Below are positions 61,322-64,000 of a DNA stretch of 64,000 nt, piece after piece. The stretch lies in assembly GCA_900769695.1 (NCBI GenBank), contig CAAGHO010000049.1:1-64000 (forward strand), read 5' to 3'. The stretch's first letter is position 1. Each line of letters opens with the position of its first letter. The notes under the pieces are model-generated. The model searched no databases. It was not told the DNA's origin and was given only the letters and a program-made list of their open reading frames with translations. Source of the stretch: Bacilli bacterium (GTDB lineage Bacteria > Bacillota_I > Bacilli_A > RF39 > UBA660). Position numbers and translations under genes: made by a program.

Positions 61322-62332
61322 TTAGAAAGGAGCGTCACCCATATCAGCCATGTTCACATTTGGCTTACGTCCACCAAGACCTTTGCCACTTGATTTCTGA
61401 GAAGAACCACTGTCTTTATTTTCTTTTGCGTCCTTTTCAATCTTTTCAAGTTTCATCTTACGTTCATTCATAAGTTCTTTCATTACTTCTGGTGTGAAAG
61501 GCTTTTTCTTTTCGTCCTCAGTATCATCTGTATAAGCAGGCTCACCACCAATTACAACCAGTTCTAATACATCAAATCCCTCTGCTACCTTTGCTTTTCT
61601 ACCAAATCCCGCAGATTTCTTCTTTTCATCGCCCACATGACGCATAACAAGTTCAACACCTAAACAGCAAGTATCACCTACAGCATAACCGTTTACTACT
61701 GTTCCTTCATCATCAGTCCAACCATTTACAAATGCTTCTGCTAAATCTTCTGGAACAATTAAACTATAAGGCTCTGCTTCACTGTTAAAATTAATTGTAA
61801 TAAATTCTACAAGTAATCTACCAGTTTCTTCTGCTTCTTCTGTGTCGCTCTTAGGGATTGTCATTTCTGGTTTAATAGAACGAATAACACCTTCAAGTGA
61901 AAAATCTGTCTGAGATTCTGCATCTGAATTTTCTCTATTTACAACTCTTAATCTAATCTGTGGTGAAGATACCATTTTACCACTATTCTGGTTATATCTA
62001 TCCCAACAGCTAAGTCCTACGGTAGCACCAATAATACTTGGTGTAAGTGATTTATCTTTTGCGGCTTCTACAGCAGATACATAGCTGTTATGAAGTGTTT
62101 CAAAATTTGCATACAGCTTGGTCTTTGTACCATCTTTCTTACACTCTGGACAATTAACTCTTAAATTAAAATCACCGTTTACAGTAGAAACTACAATATT
62201 TCCCTGTACAGCATTGCACTTAAACTTGGTGTTATCGTCCTTCGTTAATTCAATCTGTTTAATCTCTGTATTCTTTTCAGAAAGAGTACCAATTAAAAGT
62301 CCTGTGTTAGTTGTCTGTCTTACATTCTTCAT
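61322..62332 (-). CDS. Second SSB-like protein with acidic C-terminal tip
   Basis: A 336-residue protein. The N-terminal ~250 residues are beta-rich with two possible OB folds and a Cys pair (C-P-E-C near residue 60). The last ~80 residues are a charged, disordered linker (E-D-A-K-E-N-K-D-S-G-S-S-Q-K) ending M-A-D-M-G-D-A-P-F. That end copies the acidic, aromatic SSB C-tip (D-D-x-P-F) through which SSBs recruit partners. It is thus probably the phage SSB that works with the Sak4-like ATPase downstream. The start lies just after a 445-base gene-free region. Confidence 0.65.
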   Translation of the reverse strand: MKNVRQTTNTGLLIGTLSEKNTEIKQIELTKDDNTKFKCNAVQGNIVVSTVNGDFNLRVNCPECKKDGTKTKLYANFETLHNSYVSAVEAAKDKSLTPSIIGATVGLSCWDRYNQNSGKMVSSPQIRLRVVNRENSDAESQTDFSLEGVIRSIKPEMTIPKSDTEEAEETGRLLVEFITINFNSEAEPYSLIVPEDLAEAFVNGWTDDEGTVVNGYAVGDTCCLGVELVMRHVGDEKKKSAGFGRKAKVAEGFDVLELVVIGGEPAYTDDTEDEKKKPFTPEVMKELMNERKMKLEKIEKDAKENKDSGSSQKSSGKGLGGRKPNVNMADMGDAPF

Positions 62333-62339
62333 AGTTTAG

Positions 62340-62760
62340 TTATCTGCTACTAAAAACATATACAAATGTGCATATGCTAGATGATTTGCTATAATCTCAC
62401 GATTTATAGTTACTGTTTCAACGTGTATGCTTTGGTGGTTAAAAGTAACACACTACTCACAAGTTCTTGTACACTCCACAGTCGTAAATTCCCGACTTAG
62501 CCATCGGTACATATCTGTAAATTCTTATATTTGATTAGATACAGATTTCATCTAAGTAGCTTTTCCTTTCTTAATATTTTATGTTTTGCTACTTGGTTTT
62601 CGTAGACTTCTACCATTGTCCAAACGCCACCATCAAGGTTCTATCCTATAATTAGCAAGGCTGTTCCAACTTGCACTGGTTACTTCTCGACGTTTCCGAC
62701 TGCTTTGACGTTAGCACAAACGAATACTCTGGATTTTGAGTATATTTGAACCTATTTGTT
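62340..62760 (-). ncRNA. Helix-rich gene-free region before SSB-like gene, possible structured RNA
   Basis: No gene fits 62333-62777. Complementary pairs read directly (plus-strand coordinates): 62636-62641 with 62748-62753 closing a multi-branch area that contains 62724-62729/62738-62743 and 62655-62659/62670-62674; 62554-62560 with 62588-62594; 62602-62605/62610-62613; 62513-62519 with 62540-62546; 62492-62495/62504-62507; 62459-62463/62466-62470. I see no good promoter inside it, so it may be a leader of the SSB-like gene or processed from a longer transcript. The class is not recognised. Confidence 0.5.
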
Positions 62761-62777
62761 CACATTTAATTGTATTT

Positions 62778-63050
62778 TTAGTTACTTATCTTTCCTCCTT
62801 TGATTTCTTTATTTGATTTTAAATAATTACTTTTAGTTCCCTGTTCTACTATTTCTTTTTTTGACAACTCAGCGGCACAAAAAGTGCTAAGGCCTGCGAT
62901 ATTTTTACCTCTGGTAATCATATCCTGTACAATCTTAATTGCAGAATAATAACCACCCATAGCCGCATTGATAGCAATTTCTTTTTCTTTCTGCTTTAAG
63001 TTTTCTGTAATCTGATTAATTACTCTTTGTTTTTTATTGATTCTTGGCAA
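62778..63050 (-). CDS. Hypothetical small basic protein
   Basis: The frame opens at 63095, but GGAAAGGAG lies 8 bases before TTG 63050, so the product is about 90 residues. A basic start (P-R-I-N-K-K-Q-R) and helix (I-T-E-N-L-K-Q-K-E-K-E-I) precede G-G-Y-Y-S-A-I-K-I-V-Q-D-M-I, which resembles the Y-Y-S-S-I-D-K-A segment of the protein at 56574. Function unknown. Confidence 0.5.
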   Translation of the reverse strand: MPRINKKQRVINQITENLKQKEKEIAINAAMGGYYSAIKIVQDMITRGKNIAGLSTFCAAELSKKEIVEQGTKSNYLKSNKEIKGGKISN

Positions 63051-63085
63051 ATTGATTTTCTCCTTTCCTATTGATTTATATAGTA

Positions 63086-63114
63086 ATAATACCACTACAT
63101 TACAATTTTGTCAA
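63086..63114 (-). promoter_or_regulatory. Promoter for 62778 gene
   Basis: On the - strand: TTGACA (63114-63109), 17-base spacer, TATTAT (63091-63086), with TGG before it. It lies within the end of the HPr-like gene. Confidence 0.75.
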
Positions 63115-63343
63115 GGATAATATTACTAAATTTCTCAACAAAATCATTAGCATTATCGGTATACAAAATAACAATAATAGGATTAGAAATATCCATTCCC
63201 ATAAGACCAATTAAGGATTTACCATCTAAAACTTTACTGTTGTACCTAATATCAATATTATAATTGCAACTATCAGCCCACTTATTAAACTGAAACAAAT
63301 CATCTTTACTGTTAAATTTTACTCTATAATATATTCTTTCCAT
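63095..63343 (-). CDS. HPr-fold protein lacking the phosphorylated His
   Basis: An 82-residue protein. The order of parts is that of HPr phosphocarriers: strand, helix (D-L-F-Q-F-N-K-W-A), strand (N-I-D-I-R-Y-N-S-K), then D-G-K-S-L-I-G-L-M-G-M, a strand (N-P-I-I-V-I-L-Y) and a final helix (D-F-V-E-K-F-S-N-I-I). In true HPr the loop before helix 1 holds the active-site His in G-x-H-x-R-P; here it reads N-S-K-D-D and has no His. It could bind HPr partners without carrying phosphate. GTGAGGAC precedes the ATG. Confidence 0.6.
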   Translation of the reverse strand: MERIYYRVKFNSKDDLFQFNKWADSCNYNIDIRYNSKVLDGKSLIGLMGMDISNPIIVILYTDNANDFVEKFSNIILDKIVM

Positions 63344-63350
63344 ATTGTCC

Positions 63351-63812
63351 TCACTTAGAAAACCAATGATTACCTAACTTAGTAAACCCGTGACCATTAG
63401 ATTTACCCGTAGAAAAATAAACATATTCAGTTGTTGATAATGATGTATTTCCATTTTCTAAAACATATCTTACAGCTTCAATATTTTCTTCATTAGGCGT
63501 TGTCTTACTTAACATTTTAGCTGTAGAAAACTGTTTTCTCTGATAAATAACATCATTCACGTTATCTGGAAAATCACTACTAAGGCAACGATTTAATACC
63601 ACTTCTGCTACTGCACGTTGGCCCTCAGTGCTTTCGCCTCTTGATTCACAGTAGACCAAGCGGCTCATTAGGTCTATATCTTCTTCTGAAATTTCAATTT
63701 CGTCATACGGATTCAATTTAGTCATTTCGTCCGCAAATGACGTAGTTACAAACAAGTAGCACATGGTTAAAACAGCTACAAGTAGTTTCATCTTATAAAT
63801 TATTGACTTCAA
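63351..63812 (-). CDS. Exported SleB-type cell wall hydrolase
   Basis: A 153-residue protein starting at TTG 63812, eight bases after AAAGGAG. Residues 1-28 are a signal peptide or anchor (basic start, L-L-V-A-V-L-T-M-C-Y-L-F-V, then T-S-F-A-D). The rest matches the Hydrolase_2/SleB domain: L-V-Y-C-E-S-R-G-E-S, G-Q-R-A-V-A-E-V-V-L-N-R, Q-F-S-T-A. The Glu in C-E-S-R is the likely catalytic acid. SleB enzymes are lytic transglycosylases. It sits with replication genes and not the lysis genes. Confidence 0.8.
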   Translation of the reverse strand: MKSIIYKMKLLVAVLTMCYLFVTTSFADEMTKLNPYDEIEISEEDIDLMSRLVYCESRGESTEGQRAVAEVVLNRCLSSDFPDNVNDVIYQRKQFSTAKMLSKTTPNEENIEAVRYVLENGNTSLSTTEYVYFSTGKSNGHGFTKLGNHWFSK

Positions 63813-63833
63813 TACAAAATCTCCTTTATCTCT

Positions 63834-63849
63834 TTTATACTAACTCATA
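63834..63849. repeat. 16-bp repeated motif, copy 2
   Basis: Identical to 61295-61310. Located between the SleB-like start and the truncated last gene. Confidence 0.7.
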
Positions 63850-63878
63850 CCACGATTTATAAACTTCCATATATAGAT

Positions 63879-64000
63879 TCATCTACTTTCACCAAACTTA
63901 TCACATTTCTGTTCCAAAAATTGAATTGAATTTTCTATATTTTTAATCAAAGTTTTCTTTTCTTCTGGTGAAATTATCTCATCAGAAGAAAAGAAAACAA
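63879..64000 (-). CDS. Partial gene, 5' end outside window
   Basis: A frame open to the right edge ends at TGA 63879-63881. The 39 visible C-terminal residues are charged and helical (S-P-E-E-K-K-T-L-I-K-N-I-E-N), ending K-F-G-E-S-R. Too little is visible to name it. Confidence 0.5.
   Translation of the reverse strand, partial: VFFSSDEIISPEEKKTLIKNIENSIQFLEQKCDKFGESR

Noticed and set aside
1..64000. CRISPR array, tRNA genes, diversity-generating retroelement
   Set aside because: No regularly spaced repeats, no cloverleaf seen, and no reverse transcriptase or template/variable repeat pair.

Overview
The window is a 64 kb piece of an AT-rich, tailed double-stranded DNA phage with a long, probably non-contractile tail. 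The host is most likely an anaerobic, low-GC Gram-positive (Clostridia or Lachnospiraceae-like gut Bacillota). Reasons: strong AGGAGG-type ribosome sites, TTGACA-N17-TATAAT promoters often with a TGn extension, an oxygen-sensitive class III ribonucleotide reductase, a Hol44/holin-V type holin, and an NlpC/P60 lysin with choline-binding-type repeats. The genome continues on both sides: genes are cut at base 1 and base 64000. Terminase and portal are not in the window.

Positions 1-36100 (+ strand) hold the virion and lysis genes: an edge-truncated zinc-ribbon endonuclease, prohead protease/scaffold, decoration and major capsid proteins, connectors, major tail protein, an insertion of orphan MazF toxin, XhlA-like protein and holin, tail chaperone-like genes, a RuvC-like resolvase, tape measure (interrupted by a group I intron), tail tip proteins, a structured non-coding RNA, a block of shuffled fibre/adhesin genes, and the lysin with two small membrane proteins.

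Positions 36250-64000 are mostly - strand and hold nucleotide metabolism and replication: DUF2829-like protein, dUTPase, NrdG/NrdD (intron), RecD2-like helicase, DNA polymerase III alpha (intron), RecJ-like exonuclease, two SSB-like proteins, DnaG-type primase, Gp157-like protein, DnaB-type helicase, a Sak4-like ATPase, an HPr-like protein and an exported SleB-like hydrolase. A small + strand operon (37.8-39.1 kb) sits inside this region.

Main points found by reading the sequence: (1) three genes are split by group I introns whose splice sites can be fixed from the P1 pairing. The introns sit in the glycyl-radical motif of NrdD, in the catalytic Asp motif of the polymerase, and in the tape measure; each carries a homing endonuclease gene, one of them frameshifted. 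(2) A ~380-nt RNA with its own promoter, many helices and a terminator lies at 24.67-25.05 kb. (3) A ~430-nt gene-free, helix-rich region precedes an SSB-like gene at 62.3-62.8 kb. (4) Several promoters that drive isolated genes carry inverted repeats at the -10/+1 region.
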